A stretch of 64,000 nt of DNA from Sulfobacillus sp. (GCA_027343695.1 DAHWKJ010000096.1:1-64000), one strand, 5' to 3'. Shown: positions 8,993-18,661, numbered from the stretch's first letter. Numbers and translations are program-made. The notes: generated by a model from the letters alone, not told the origin.

Positions 8993-10978
8993 ATGAAACC
9001 AGAGGACCTTTTACGAATGCGGACCTGGGGAGATTTTACGCTTCATCCCGATGGAACTCGGGCCTTTGTGGTCGAATCAGGGATCGATGCGGAAGAAAAC
9101 CGGGCGACAGCAACCATTGTGCAATGGCACTGGAATGAGGGGATGTGGCAAGCAGGTCGTCCTTTCACCAGAGGCCCTCGCGATGCCCATCCGGCGGTAT
9201 CCCCAGACGGACGATGGTTGGGATTTCTCGCAGCCCGGGCCGAGGGCCCGCACCAAGTTTGGGTGATGCCCAGTGACGGAGGAGAAGCACGTCAGGTAAC
9301 GCATCTGAAGGGAGGGGTGAAAGACTTTACGTGGCATCCCAATAGCCTAGTCCTCGCATTGGTGGCCCCAGTCGATCATGGGCTCCTAGAATTTTCTTTG
9401 GAATCCGGCGAAAAAAAGCGGGGGCGAGCCCCAATGCCCGATGTGAGGGTCATCGATCGGCAGTTTTACAAATTAGATGGAGCGGGATTTTTCGGACCGA
9501 ATACGGATCAATTAGTGCTCCTACATATTGCGTCGGAACAGGTTGAATTGTTATCCGGAGGCACCCTATCCTATGCTAATCCCCAGTTTTCTTCAGACGG
9601 CAGCCGTCTCTACTATCTGCGGTCGAATCCTGAAGACCCGTTGACCAATCCAGGAGAACGGGATCTGTGGCAATACGAACTGAAGGGCAGACGGCACCAA
9701 AGGCTCACTGATTGGCATTGGATTCTGCAAGACTATCGGTGGAACGGCAACGACTCGGGCTGTGCGGTCGTGATCAGTAAGCCCGATGACTGGGGGTATG
9801 GGAATACCGAACTTTGGTATTGGGATGGGGCCACTCGCATCCCCTTGTCACATTCATTGGATCGTCCCCTAGGCGATAGTGCGGTCACTGATATTCCGGT
9901 TTCTGGGCCTACCCGGCCGATCTTTTCGCCCGATCAACAGACGATCTACGGATTGGTTTCGTCAGAAGGCACGGTGCATTTGTGGGCTTTTCCCCTAAAC
10001 CAGGCCAAGTCACCTTGTGCACTGACGCGGGGCGACTTGATGCTCTATGGTTTTGCCATGTCCAGCCAACATTGGATGGTAGGCATCGCGGATGCGGTGC
10101 ACCCGTCAGGAATCGGCGGATTCGAAAAATTCGAGCCCACAGCTGACATACAGGTCGAGTGGACGCCGGTACCGTGGGGCTTCAGTGAGATCCCCGCGGC
10201 GCAAGAATTTTGGGCGACCAGCGATGATGGGACTCGCGTGCAGGCGTGGGTGCTAAGGCCCCAAGGCCAAGGGCCCTGGCCTACGATTTTGGAGATTCAT
10301 GGTGGCCCGATGATGATGTATGGATGGCGTTATGTGATGGAGTTTCATTGGCTCCTCTGCCAAGGCTACGCCGTTGTGTATTCCAACCCGAGGGGTTCGG
10401 TGGGCTACGGGAAAGACTTTTGTGGATGCATAATCGGGAATTGGGGCGACCGCGATTATGCGGATCTAAGCGCCGTCCTGGATCAGGCTCTCGAACGTTT
10501 CCCGGAGCTGGATGCGACGCGCTTAGGGGTTGCAGGCGGCAGCTACGGGGGATTCATGGTGAACTGGATGCTGGGGCATACCGACCGTTTCCGGGCTGCG
10601 ATTACGATGCGATCGGTGGTCAACCGGTTTAGCGCCATGGGCTCAAGTGATATGGGATGGCTGCGTGTGCCCCAGTATGGTACCAAGCCCTGGTGGGAAG
10701 AGCCAGAACCGTATTGGAACCAGTCGCCACTGAAATATGCCAGTGCGATCCGTACGCCGCTCTTAATTGAACATCAAGCCGACGACCAGCGACTCCCTGT
10801 GGAGCAAGGAGAGCAGCTCTATAGTGCCTTGAAATACATGGGACAAGAGGTACGCATGGTTATCTATCCCGGTGAATCCCACGGGATGAGTCGTAGCGGA
10901 AAGCCCCTGAATAGGATTCATCGACTGCAGACCCATGCCGCGTGGTGGAGGAAATACTTGTCGGTTGACAACGGATAA
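8993..10978 (+). CDS. S9 family (prolyl oligopeptidase-type) serine peptidase
   Basis: A 661-residue protein with an N-terminal beta-propeller (roughly residues 1-390; WD40-like repeats such as HPAVSPDGRWLGF) and a C-terminal alpha/beta hydrolase domain. The catalytic triad is readable: Ser517 in GGSYGGFM, Asp598 in ADDQRLP and His630 in GESHGMS. The order and length fit acylaminoacyl-/dipeptidyl-peptidase relatives that cut short peptides. No signal peptide is seen, so it is cytoplasmic. ATG 8993 follows a GGGGTGG ribosome binding site. A second S9 peptidase lies at 36447. Confidence 0.9.
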   Translation: MKPEDLLRMRTWGDFTLHPDGTRAFVVESGIDAEENRATATIVQWHWNEGMWQAGRPFTRGPRDAHPAVSPDGRWLGFLAARAEGPHQVWVMPSDGGEARQVTHLKGGVKDFTWHPNSLVLALVAPVDHGLLEFSLESGEKKRGRAPMPDVRVIDRQFYKLDGAGFFGPNTDQLVLLHIASEQVELLSGGTLSYANPQFSSDGSRLYYLRSNPEDPLTNPGERDLWQYELKGRRHQRLTDWHWILQDYRWNGNDSGCAVVISKPDDWGYGNTELWYWDGATRIPLSHSLDRPLGDSAVTDIPVSGPTRPIFSPDQQTIYGLVSSEGTVHLWAFPLNQAKSPCALTRGDLMLYGFAMSSQHWMVGIADAVHPSGIGGFEKFEPTADIQVEWTPVPWGFSEIPAAQEFWATSDDGTRVQAWVLRPQGQGPWPTILEIHGGPMMMYGWRYVMEFHWLLCQGYAVVYSNPRGSVGYGKDFCGCIIGNWGDRDYADLSAVLDQALERFPELDATRLGVAGGSYGGFMVNWMLGHTDRFRAAITMRSVVNRFSAMGSSDMGWLRVPQYGTKPWWEEPEPYWNQSPLKYASAIRTPLLIEHQADDQRLPVEQGEQLYSALKYMGQEVRMVIYPGESHGMSRSGKPLNRIHRLQTHAAWWRKYLSVDNG

Positions 10979-10990
10979 GAGAACGTCGAG

Positions 10991-11641
10991 GTGTCTTCAG
11001 TGATCTTAATGGTTCTCAGCGTGGTAGGGAGTGTCGGATTCGCTTTAAGCGGGGCCTTGGTTGGACTGGAGCAGGAGTATGATGTATTTGGAGTGCTAGT
11101 CCTAGGCTTGGTTACAGCGTTTGGCGGAGGCATTATCCGTAACCTCATCGTAGGGATTCCAGTAGCGGAGATTTGGCATCAGGGGGCACCGTTTGTTGCG
11201 GCGCTGGTTGCCATGATTCTGGCTATGGTGCTGCCCATTACTTGGAGTCACTATGGCAAGACACCGATCCTCGTGTTCGACGCGGTAGGGTTGGCAACGT
11301 TCGCGGTAGAAGGGGCTCTTTATGCGGTGGATGTACATGCGCCGCTCGGCGCGATAGTTGCGGCGGCGACTATCACCGGAATTGGAGGCGGGATTGTGCG
11401 AGACGTCCTCGCGCAAAGAAAGCCAATGGTATTACGTGATGAAATTTATGCCGCATGGGCTCTCTTAGCTGGATTGGCGGTAGGTCTAGGATTGGTGAAT
11501 CCCCATCGGGCGTGGCAAGTCTATGGGGTTATTCTTGCGGTATTCTTGTTACGGTTCTTGTCGGTAAGATTGCGATGGCGATTACCGCGGGGACCAAAAC
11601 CGCCATCGCTAGGGCACAACATGGAGTCATCGGGTGGATGA
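10991..11641 (+). CDS. TRIC-type (UPF0126/YadS) membrane protein
   Basis: A 216-residue integral membrane protein with about seven hydrophobic segments. Two similar glycine-rich repeats, VTAFGGGIIRNLIVG near residue 37 and ITGIGGGIVRDVLAQ near residue 129, are the hallmark of the TRIC/UPF0126 family. Bacterial members are trimeric cation or amino-acid channels; the substrate here is unknown. It starts with GTG 12 bases after the peptidase stop and may be co-transcribed with it. Confidence 0.85.
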   Translation: MSSVILMVLSVVGSVGFALSGALVGLEQEYDVFGVLVLGLVTAFGGGIIRNLIVGIPVAEIWHQGAPFVAALVAMILAMVLPITWSHYGKTPILVFDAVGLATFAVEGALYAVDVHAPLGAIVAAATITGIGGGIVRDVLAQRKPMVLRDEIYAAWALLAGLAVGLGLVNPHRAWQVYGVILAVFLLRFLSVRLRWRLPRGPKPPSLGHNMESSGG

Positions 11642-11758
11642 GGTGGGCTCCGGAACGGTTTAACGATCGGTCGACGGTGGTGGACTATTTAAGATAAAAT
11701 GGGCAAAGACTCATGAAGATAAGCTCGATGATTCAAGCACAAGGGGGATTTTAAAAAC

Positions 11759-12607
11759 GTGTCACATCCGTATCTAGTCCCGGCGTTATTCGCGGGGTTG
11801 ATCCAAGGCATAGTGGAATGGCTGCCGGTTAGCAGTAAAACGATGATTACGATCTACTTCACCATCCTCGGAATCAAGGTGCAAAATGCCTATGATCTGG
11901 GGCTAATCGCGAACTTTGGGTCATTTTTTGCTGCTGTGTCCTATTTCCGTCGTGAGGTTTGGGAGACCTTAAAGGCTTTAGGACATCCCTTTAGTAGTGA
12001 ACCCTATGCCAAACTGCTCCGATTTTTGTTTGTCGGCACCTTGGCCACCGGGGTGATTGGGATCCCGATTTACATCGCGGTGCGGCATACTTTTAGCTCA
12101 ATCGGTGGGTCGGTCGCCATGATCGTGATTGGGATCTTGTTGTTATTTACCGGGACGCTGATGCGTCGTAAGGAAAAAATGATGAGTCAAGCACAGGTTC
12201 TCGATGCCCCACCTAAGGATCCGACGCTAGGAGCAGCGGTCTTAACGGGCGCGATGCAAGGCCTCGCCGCGTTGCCCGGCATTAGCCGCAGTGGCATGAC
12301 CATTACCCCTTTACTGTGGATGGGATTTAATGGGGAAGAATCTATTCGTTTATCCTTTATGTTGGATGTCTTAGCGTTAGTGGGCGCTGGGGTGGTTCCT
12401 CTGGTGATTGGCAGCGGTGGTCAATCGGCTGTAGCTCAATTTGGGCTTGGTACGACGATCTTAATGGTAGCCGTAGCTGCCGTAGTATCTTTTCTGGCTA
12501 TCAATGTGGTACTTAACCTAGCCAAAAAACTCAGAACATCAACTGTGACTTACGTGATCGCCGGTATCACTCTCGTGGTGGCGATTGCCGCCGTGATGGG
12601 TCTTTAA
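11759..12607 (+). CDS. uppP: Divergent undecaprenyl-diphosphatase (UppP/BacA family)
   Basis: A 282-residue polytopic membrane protein. UppP dephosphorylates undecaprenyl diphosphate during cell-wall lipid recycling and can confer bacitracin resistance. Motif 1 reads IQGIVEWLPVSSKTMI: the (Q/E)xxxE part is present but the usual STGH histidine is replaced by KT. Motif 2, LPGISRSGMT, is intact, including the catalytic Arg. The start is GTG, about 11 bases after an AAGGGGGA ribosome binding site. The assignment to the family is firm; activity is likely but the missing His is unusual. Confidence 0.82.
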   Translation: MSHPYLVPALFAGLIQGIVEWLPVSSKTMITIYFTILGIKVQNAYDLGLIANFGSFFAAVSYFRREVWETLKALGHPFSSEPYAKLLRFLFVGTLATGVIGIPIYIAVRHTFSSIGGSVAMIVIGILLLFTGTLMRRKEKMMSQAQVLDAPPKDPTLGAAVLTGAMQGLAALPGISRSGMTITPLLWMGFNGEESIRLSFMLDVLALVGAGVVPLVIGSGGQSAVAQFGLGTTILMVAVAAVVSFLAINVVLNLAKKLRTSTVTYVIAGITLVVAIAAVMGL

Positions 12608-12622
12608 ACGCCCGATTGCGCT

Positions 12623-13090
12623 TCATAGCCAACGACGCACCCGGTGTTTATAGTCTCGATAGGGGTCACCGAATTTTGATTGAAGGTACCGTTCTTCCCG
12701 CATGATGACTCCTTTCGTCATAACAATGATGACGGGAACCAGCATGATCCATAACCATGAGGTGGAGAAGATTAAGCCGAGACCGATTTGCACCATAACC
12801 ATCGAGAGGTACAACGGGTTTCGGGTGTACCGGTACGGTCCGGTTTCGACGATGGCCATGGTCGGGCGATTCGGATCGACAGGCGTGCCTGCGCGATGTA
12901 GGGCACTTAGACCCCAGCCAGCGACGAAGACCGCGAGCAAGACGAAGCCAAAGCCAATGGCGTTACGCACCACCGGGTTAATAGGAACGAACGGGATCGG
13001 GAATACCCAGTTCATGAGAAACCCCAACCCAATACTCAGAGCAAAGATTAAGGGTGGGGGAGCCATAACGCCCGGGCGATCAGCTACCAT
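12623..13090 (-). CDS. Isoprenylcysteine carboxyl methyltransferase-like membrane protein
   Basis: A 155-residue membrane protein with about four hydrophobic segments and the ICMT/PEMT-type SAM-binding C-terminus: TGPYRYTRNPLYLSMVMVQIG followed by EERYLQSKFGDPYRDYKHRVRRWL. Bacterial homologues methylate unknown small molecules or lipids. I place the start at 13090 because GGAGG lies 8 bases upstream of that ATG; the in-frame ATG at 13117 has no comparable site. It is convergent with uppP. Confidence 0.83.
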   Translation of the reverse strand: MVADRPGVMAPPPLIFALSIGLGFLMNWVFPIPFVPINPVVRNAIGFGFVLLAVFVAGWGLSALHRAGTPVDPNRPTMAIVETGPYRYTRNPLYLSMVMVQIGLGLIFSTSWLWIMLVPVIIVMTKGVIMREERYLQSKFGDPYRDYKHRVRRWL

Positions 13091-13275
13091 ATTGGTATCC
13101 TCCGAATTTGTTATCAAACGGGCCGTAAGTCCCTGAATGAGGCATGGGGAGCGACCCTATCGCTGCCACCAATCGGTCCGCCAGAATTTGGCGTGGAACA
13201 CCGCCGGTCAGGGTCAGTATACCACGCCATATTTGGGGATTTTCAAGAAGTCTAGCCGCGCCCGTAGACAGGAGC

Positions 13276-13303
13276 GAGAAAGGCAGCCCCACCTCGGGCT
13301 GCC
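13276..13303 (-). terminator. Terminator downstream of the cyclophilin gene
   Basis: On the minus strand GGCAGCCC pairs with GGGCTGCC around a 6-base loop and is followed by TTTCTC. It lies about 23 bases beyond the cyclophilin stop codon. Confidence 0.7.
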
Positions 13304-13325
13304 CTGCCTATTCGATGACGCCGGC

Positions 13326-13751
13326 CTATTCTTGGATGGTGACTTTGGTCATGTGGTTGCCTTGCTTAATGGCGTCTACCACTTCAAGGCCTTCGACGAC
13401 TCGACCAAACACGGTATGGACACCGTCCAGGTGTTTTTGGGGACTGTGGCATATGAAGAATTGGCTTCCCCCCGTATCCTTTCCGGCATGGGCCATGGAT
13501 AACGATCCGCGCTCGTGCTTGTGTGGGTTACCCTCCGTTTCACACTTGATGGTGTATCCGGGACCTCCGGTTCCATTGCCCTTAGGATCCCCACCTTGAA
13601 TAACAAAATTGGGAATGACTCGGTGAAAAGTGAGGCCATCGTAAAATCCGGAGTTGGCTAGTTTGGCGAAGTTGGCCACGGTACCTGGGGCTTCGTTGGG
13701 ATATAACTCTACGACCATCGTGCCTTGTTCAGTCTCAATAATGGCTTGCAT
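13326..13751 (-). CDS. Peptidyl-prolyl cis-trans isomerase, cyclophilin type
   Basis: A 141-residue single-domain cyclophilin catalysing proline isomerisation during folding. Active-site residues are readable: [15 protein letters not shown] (catalytic Arg and Phe), [19 protein letters not shown] and [15 protein letters not shown]. No signal peptide is present, so it is cytoplasmic. Its start overlaps the end of the upstream lipL-like gene by 17 bases, implying one transcript. Confidence 0.93.
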   Translation of the reverse strand: MQAIIETEQGTMVVELYPNEAPGTVANFAKLANSGFYDGLTFHRVIPNFVIQGGDPKGNGTGGPGYTIKCETEGNPHKHERGSLSMAHAGKDTGGSQFFICHSPQKHLDGVHTVFGRVVEGLEVVDAIKQGNHMTKVTIQE

Positions 13752-14565
13752 CGTGTACCTCCTCTAGTTGTTTAGCACCAAGTTGGCGCTCGTGATATAA
13801 GTTTTTAGCCAATGCCCATTCGGATGCGGTTAAGGGCTCTGGACGTAAGTCATAGAGTTCTTGATGACCGGACACCAAAGCCCTTTGAACCCTATCCAGG
13901 GTAACCGCAGATTGGCCAGGTAACTGGTTAATAGCGGTCACGGCCCGAGGATCGAGCCGTAAATCAGAACCAGCCCGCTCATAAAATTCTTGGAGTACCT
14001 CTGTTGTATGGATTGGATCTTGGTGCACTAAGACCATGCCGGAAACTAAGGAAAATCCTTGGCGAATGGCTTGCGCAATGCCCGCAATCTTTTTGCCGTT
14101 GGCGACCAAATCGAATGGCCCTTCGCAATAGGACCCTACGGCCCGGCCGAATTCGGCCGGGATCCCGAGGCCCTGAAGACCCCGTATGGTTCCTGCCGAG
14201 AGCTCACGAAAGTTTTTCTCCCAAACCGTCAAGTCGCGGCACGGACGGGCCACTCCAAAACTTAGGCAGGTCGCATCGAGAAGCACGGCGGATCCGCCAC
14301 CGATCCGGACGAACACCGGATATCCCAGTGATTGTAGCCACGCGACCGCGTCGGACAGGTGGCGAAGCCGCTGATCCTTCGGGCCCAATAAGACATAGGG
14401 ACTTTGACGGCGGACGATGACCACCCACTCGTCACGTTCGGCGGCGGTTTTCGATACCACTTCGGGCAACACCGGGGATAGCGCTAGTGCCTGCTGGTCA
14501 TTGAATTCTACCAACCTTACTGATTTTCCCACGACAGCAAGCCCCCAAGCTTCAAAGTGGTTCAT
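13735..14565 (-). CDS. lipL: Octanoyl-[GcvH]:protein N-octanoyltransferase (LipL-like)
   Basis: A 276-residue member of the biotin/lipoate ligase fold family. The conserved [11 protein letters not shown] and [17 protein letters not shown] segments are present, and a cysteine directly precedes the latter (GSYCEGPFD), at the position of the acyl-accepting Cys of Bacillus LipL. LipL moves octanoate from GcvH to 2-oxoacid dehydrogenase E2 subunits in Firmicute lipoate assembly. Length agrees with LipL (about 280). A LipM or LplA-like role is the alternative; neither GcvH nor LipA is in the window. Confidence 0.75.
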   Translation of the reverse strand: MNHFEAWGLAVVGKSVRLVEFNDQQALALSPVLPEVVSKTAAERDEWVVIVRRQSPYVLLGPKDQRLRHLSDAVAWLQSLGYPVFVRIGGGSAVLLDATCLSFGVARPCRDLTVWEKNFRELSAGTIRGLQGLGIPAEFGRAVGSYCEGPFDLVANGKKIAGIAQAIRQGFSLVSGMVLVHQDPIHTTEVLQEFYERAGSDLRLDPRAVTAINQLPGQSAVTLDRVQRALVSGHQELYDLRPEPLTASEWALAKNLYHERQLGAKQLEEVHDASHY

Positions 14566-14835
14566 ACGGTGTTCTATGGTAGACCACTCTTAGCAAAAAG
14601 GAAAGCGATGGGAGGCATTTTTGAGAGATGGAGCTCCTCGGACACTGGATTGGGGGCCTCTTGAGGCCGGTGTAACGTATCTGCGCTGTGGTGGATTCGC
14701 AATCGGTATCGACCACAGTACTCCGTGATAACATCGACGCTACCCGGACATGACATATTGGGTACCCGCTTACCTAAAATAGTGTAGACTCTCATTACTT
14801 GGAACCATCATGGATAGAGCGCTGGAGGAATCACC

Positions 14836-15225
14836 ATGTGGACACGGCGAGATAAGGTTCTGGTATCCATTGTGGGTGTGATGTTGGTGGTCCTTTTGAG
14901 TGTTAGACTCTACCCCGTCGTTGTCTATGACGGAGGGACTCTGCATCAAAAACTTCACTGGATCGTCTATGGCTATGATCGGGTATGGTATCGCAATCGT
15001 ACCTATGTATCGCCCAGCAAACCTATGAGCTTCACCCAATTAGAAAAAACTTATGGGGATGGAGAGAAATTTATCCCTACGGGAGCTACCGTGATTGGGC
15101 TCCCCGTGTATGCCACGGCGAGCGACTTAAGCTTCCAAAAGCGCCAGCATGTATCCCCTACGCTGTTATTCCTCAAAAAGGCCAATGGGAGCTTCATCGT
15201 CTATTCCTTGAGTGGGGGACCATAG
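14836..15225 (+). CDS. Hypothetical protein with one N-terminal membrane anchor
   Basis: A 129-residue protein not recognised. Residues 8-28 form a hydrophobic segment (VLVSIVGVMLVVLLSVRLYPV) after a basic start, giving a type II anchor or uncleaved signal; the remainder is polar, mixed alpha/beta in look and probably extracellular. No cysteine or lipobox is present. GGAGG lies 7-8 bases before the ATG, so translation is credible. A CG-rich inverted repeat (AGCGGGC...GCCCGCT, 15283-15302) follows the gene and may end its transcript. Confidence 0.6.
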   Translation: MWTRRDKVLVSIVGVMLVVLLSVRLYPVVVYDGGTLHQKLHWIVYGYDRVWYRNRTYVSPSKPMSFTQLEKTYGDGEKFIPTGATVIGLPVYATASDLSFQKRQHVSPTLLFLKKANGSFIVYSLSGGP

Positions 15226-15365
15226 AGATCGTGAGTCCATTGGGCGACATCGCGGGAGCGCCAAATGTCTCGTCAAACGCTGAGCGGGCCGTCAAGCCCG
15301 CTAGAGGTGATACCGGGTAAAGGTTTGTGATACAATTTTTCCATGAGGGCTAGGGGGCGGTGGGA

Positions 15366-15785
15366 ATGACGTCGGAGAGCGTTTTGCGGGAACGAGGTCT
15401 TCGGGTTACCCCGCAACGCCGTGCGGTACTGCAATATTTTCTGATTCACCAGGGAGAACACCAGACTGCTGATGGAATTTGGACCGCAATCCAGGAGGTG
15501 TCTCCGGAGATTGCGCGAGGCACGGTGTATAAGGCACTGCACGACCTCATTAATGCGCATGTTCTGGAGCAAATCCCCACACTCTCGGGTGGGGATCTTT
15601 ATGGGCTACGGTTAACCCCGCATCATCACTTCGTGTGTCTCTCGTGTGGACGGGTTGATGATTTACCCGCGAGCTTTCATCCCGAGATTGCACATCCGGA
15701 CATAGATTCAGTCGCGTCTATTACGACGATCGACGTGGTGTTTCGAGGGGTTTGTCACCAATGTAGCCTCGTCCACTCGTCATGA
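15366..15785 (+). CDS. Fur-family transcriptional regulator (PerR-like)
   Basis: A 139-residue metalloregulator. The N-terminal winged helix shows RGLRVTPQRRAVLQYF and GTVYKALHDL; the C-terminal dimerisation domain has HHHFVCLSCGRVDDL and a second CHQC pair that would form the structural zinc site. Overall it resembles PerR/Zur more than iron-sensing Fur, but the metal is not determinable. ATG 15366 is preferred over GTG 15360, which lies in the GGGGGCGG ribosome binding region. A TACAAT box at 15331-15336 may be its -10. It overlaps the next gene by 4 bases. Confidence 0.88.
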   Translation: MTSESVLRERGLRVTPQRRAVLQYFLIHQGEHQTADGIWTAIQEVSPEIARGTVYKALHDLINAHVLEQIPTLSGGDLYGLRLTPHHHFVCLSCGRVDDLPASFHPEIAHPDIDSVASITTIDVVFRGVCHQCSLVHSS

Positions 15786-16213
15786 CAAGCGCCGGGCGCT
15801 TGGGTCGCCTGTTATGGAGACTGGCCGCCGGGATTTGGCTCGGTAGTTTGGTGTTCTTTTCTTTGGTGGTCACCCAAGTGGCGTTTCGGGCGCTGCCGAC
15901 GGCGGCGACCACAAAATTTCTGACAGCGATTTTCCCCGTATACTATACGTTTGAAATCTGGGCGGGAGGCGCCGCACTGCTTGGAGTGGTCTGGGCGCTT
16001 GTGCGGGGCAAAATGCCGCGTGGATGGCTCGTGATGGTGCTGACCCTCGCGGCATGGGTTCTCGTACTCTGGGCCGATCATGTCTTAGGCTTAATGCATC
16101 AACTGAGTCCGACGTCTGCCGTCTTTCATCGACTGCATCAGGAATCTGTGACGGCTGACGGTCTGGTTGGGGTTTTCCTCATTGTCGGCGTGCTGCTGGA
16201 CAGTTGGAGATGA
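15782..16213 (+). CDS. DUF4149-like membrane protein
   Basis: A 143-residue protein with four hydrophobic helices. The pattern AAGIWLGSLVFFSLVVTQVAF at the N-terminus and HRLHQESVTADGLVGVFLIVG at the C-terminus resembles DUF4149/TMEM205-like proteins of unknown function. It starts inside the stop of the Fur gene (ATGA) and its own stop overlaps the next start in the same way, so it belongs to a tightly coupled operon. Confidence 0.65.
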   Translation: MTSAGRLGRLLWRLAAGIWLGSLVFFSLVVTQVAFRALPTAATTKFLTAIFPVYYTFEIWAGGAALLGVVWALVRGKMPRGWLVMVLTLAAWVLVLWADHVLGLMHQLSPTSAVFHRLHQESVTADGLVGVFLIVGVLLDSWR

Positions 16214-16956
16214 AGCCCGTATCATGGATTGCCGACCCAGGACTGTTGGTCAAGGTGGCTTCCGAGCCACTGGCTTTACCGGGCGATTTACAACGCAGAG
16301 TTGAAGCGCATTGGGATGAAATGAGGCGGCACCATCCTCATTTTTTTCGTGGGCCGGTGCTCTCGTTGAATTCGGTCCAACGATGTCAAGAAGGCTGGTT
16401 CCTGACGACACAATTTACAGATTTCGCGCATTATCTCTATAGCCGGGAACATCTGGGATTGGCAGATCCCTATCGGGTACGCGTGGTCTTTGCTGCAGCG
16501 TTAGTGGTGTCGAGCGATCGCCAACTACTGGCGGGGGTGATGGGTGCAAATACGGCACGGCCCCATTGGCTTCAGTCGATCGGGGGGGCTGCTACGTGGG
16601 ACGATGTGGAGGACGGATGGTTGCACCCAGCACAATCGGCTGCGAAAGAATTTCGCGAGGAAACCGGAATCGCGGTTGAAGAGCTGTCCCTTGCAAAGGA
16701 ACCGGAAATCCTCGGTTGTACGGTGGACCACAATGGTTCTGTCGCGATTGGGGTAGGCTACTTGTCACGACTCTCGACGCGAGAACTGCTCGCGGCCATT
16801 GACCAAACCTGGCCAGAACGATCGGATCCCGAACTGGACCGCGTGGTCGCCGTCGATCTCGGGGCCCGTGGGGTGAGATGGCTTCGGAACGAAACCTACA
16901 AGTCGGTGCGGTATCTAGAACGAATGGTTCGCGAATTGGAAGATTGGGGGATTTAG
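16210..16956 (+). CDS. Nudix-domain hydrolase
   Basis: A 248-residue protein whose centre carries a Nudix box: GGAATWDDVED followed by AAKEFREETGIAVEEL, matching GX5EX7REUXEEXGU with the first Arg replaced by Lys. Nudix enzymes hydrolyse nucleoside diphosphate derivatives; the substrate here is unknown. The N-terminal 80 residues show no familiar domain. ATG 16210 overlaps the upstream stop by 4 bases, and the next gene begins one base after its stop. Confidence 0.72.
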   Translation: MKPVSWIADPGLLVKVASEPLALPGDLQRRVEAHWDEMRRHHPHFFRGPVLSLNSVQRCQEGWFLTTQFTDFAHYLYSREHLGLADPYRVRVVFAAALVVSSDRQLLAGVMGANTARPHWLQSIGGAATWDDVEDGWLHPAQSAAKEFREETGIAVEELSLAKEPEILGCTVDHNGSVAIGVGYLSRLSTRELLAAIDQTWPERSDPELDRVVAVDLGARGVRWLRNETYKSVRYLERMVRELEDWGI

Positions 16957-16957
16957 C

Positions 16958-17449
16958 ATGGGCTTACATATCGGGGATTCTGCACCGGACTTCGCGGCCA
17001 GGGACCAGGCTGATGTCGTCTGGACGCTCGATTCCAGCGGCAATCCGTTCACACTCTTAACCTTTTGGAAGACCTCTTGTAGTGCCTGCCAAACGACATT
17101 TCCCTACTTGGCACGGATAGCCGAGGGCTATCCTAAGCTGGTCACAGTTATTGGTGTGGTACAAGACGCCAGTGCTGAGGCGGGAGCAGCACTGGCCAAC
17201 GAGTGGGGTGCACACTTTCCCATTATATCGGACCGACACCCGTTTCCGATCTCGCGCGCCTATGATCCCACCGTGACCCCCACGATGTATTTCATCGATA
17301 ATGACCGCAAGCGGATTGTCGCGCGATATCAGGCGTGTGTTAAAGCGGATCTCAATGAACTGTCCGGCCGTATCGCAGAATTTGGATCGGTACCGGCGAT
17401 TGTGGTAGCACCTGAGGGAGACGGCAATCCGGCTTGGACACCAGGCTGA
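16958..17449 (+). CDS. Thioredoxin-fold (TlpA/redoxin-like) protein
   Basis: A 163-residue redoxin-domain protein. GDSAPDF near residue 6 and the FWKTSCSACQTTFPYL motif with a CSAC redox pair near residues 46-49 identify the fold; the cis-Pro region VTPTMYFID is also present. There is no signal peptide or lipobox, so it is probably cytoplasmic, unlike most TlpA/ResA proteins. It ends the Fur-DUF4149-Nudix operon; a link to peroxide or metal stress is suggested only by the regulator. Confidence 0.8.
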   Translation: MGLHIGDSAPDFAARDQADVVWTLDSSGNPFTLLTFWKTSCSACQTTFPYLARIAEGYPKLVTVIGVVQDASAEAGAALANEWGAHFPIISDRHPFPISRAYDPTVTPTMYFIDNDRKRIVARYQACVKADLNELSGRIAEFGSVPAIVVAPEGDGNPAWTPG

Positions 17450-17473
17450 ACCACGTTACAACACGACTGAGGA

Positions 17474-18646
17474 TCAGTCGTGACGTAATAAGGCTTGGCG
17501 CATACGGGCCAGGGCGTCATCTAAGGTGACAAAAGGTACCGTGAGTGACAATCGCAACCACCCCTCGCCCTGAGCGCCATAAGCCGATCCTGGAGTCAGT
17601 GCGACGTCGGCCTTTTCGATGAAGAAACTGGCGGCTTGGCCGGAGGACATACCCGACGGAGTCCGGAACCATAGATAAAACGTGGATTGGGGAATTTCGC
17701 CGAGGAGTCCCATGGCTCGGATTTCTCGGACCGCAAGATTCCGGCGTTTTTCGTAGATGGTGTTAAGACCACGGATGAAGGAATCCGGATCCTCTTGGAG
17801 AACCGCCACGGCGGCCTCTTGGACCACGGTAAATGGCCCTGAATCGAGGTGGCTTTTTACCTGTCCGAGTGCATGGACTGCCGAACGTCTACCGACAGCT
17901 GCGGCTACCCGCCAGCCCGTCATGTTAAACGACTTGGAGAGTGAGTAGAATTCGATCGCGACTTCATCGGCCCCGGGTATACTGAGCACCGACTCAGGCC
18001 GATACCCCTCAAAACCAATATCCGCGTATGCCAGATCACTACATAACAAAATGTCGTACTGCCGACAGATGGAGACCGCCTCTTCATAAAATGCGCGGGG
18101 GGCGACGGCACCGGTCGGGTTGTTGGGATAGTTGACCCAGAGGAGTTTAGCCTGACTTAAAATGGCGGGGTCGAGTGCCGCCAAGTTCGGTAAGAAGTGA
18201 TTTTCCTGGGTTAAGGGCAAACGATAAACTGTGGCACCCGCGAATTCGGCTTGCGCTGCATACACTGGATAGGCGGGGTCTGGAACCAAAACCAGGTCTC
18301 CGGGTTCGGCGTATGCCCACGTCAGATGGGCCAGGCCTTCTTTGGATCCAATGAGCGCGACGACCTGAGAATCTCGGTCGAGGTGCACATTAAAGCGATC
18401 GCGATAGCGGTCGGCAACGGCTTGACGGAATCTCCGGCTACCCAGAGACTCGGGATATCGATGGGTGATCGCATCCTCAACCGTACGCTTGAGCGCCCCA
18501 ACAGCGGCCGGGGCGCTCGGCATATCGGGATCCCCAATGCCTAAATTGATGATGTCATGGCCCTCGGCACGTTTTTTTTGAACCAACTGATCCAATGCCA
18601 AAAATAGGTAGGGGGGGAGTTGGTTTACCCGTTTTGCCGTGTGCAT
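17474..18646 (-). CDS. Class I/II aminotransferase, LL-diaminopimelate aminotransferase-like
   Basis: A 390-residue PLP enzyme. The N-terminal NQLPPYLFLALDQLVQKK and NLGIGDPD, the YPESLGSRRFRQAVADRY stretch, NYPNNPTGAVAP and the PLP-lysine motif YSLSKSFNMTGWR are typical of the DapL/YugH/PatA group. DapL makes LL-diaminopimelate for lysine and the cell wall; other members use aspartate or aromatic acids, so the substrate is inferred. A GGAGGG site precedes the ATG. It starts 15 bases after asnB on the same strand. Confidence 0.82.
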   Translation of the reverse strand: MHTAKRVNQLPPYLFLALDQLVQKKRAEGHDIINLGIGDPDMPSAPAAVGALKRTVEDAITHRYPESLGSRRFRQAVADRYRDRFNVHLDRDSQVVALIGSKEGLAHLTWAYAEPGDLVLVPDPAYPVYAAQAEFAGATVYRLPLTQENHFLPNLAALDPAILSQAKLLWVNYPNNPTGAVAPRAFYEEAVSICRQYDILLCSDLAYADIGFEGYRPESVLSIPGADEVAIEFYSLSKSFNMTGWRVAAAVGRRSAVHALGQVKSHLDSGPFTVVQEAAVAVLQEDPDSFIRGLNTIYEKRRNLAVREIRAMGLLGEIPQSTFYLWFRTPSGMSSGQAASFFIEKADVALTPGSAYGAQGEGWLRLSLTVPFVTLDDALARMRQALLRHD

Positions 18647-18661
18647 TTACGACCCTCCTGC

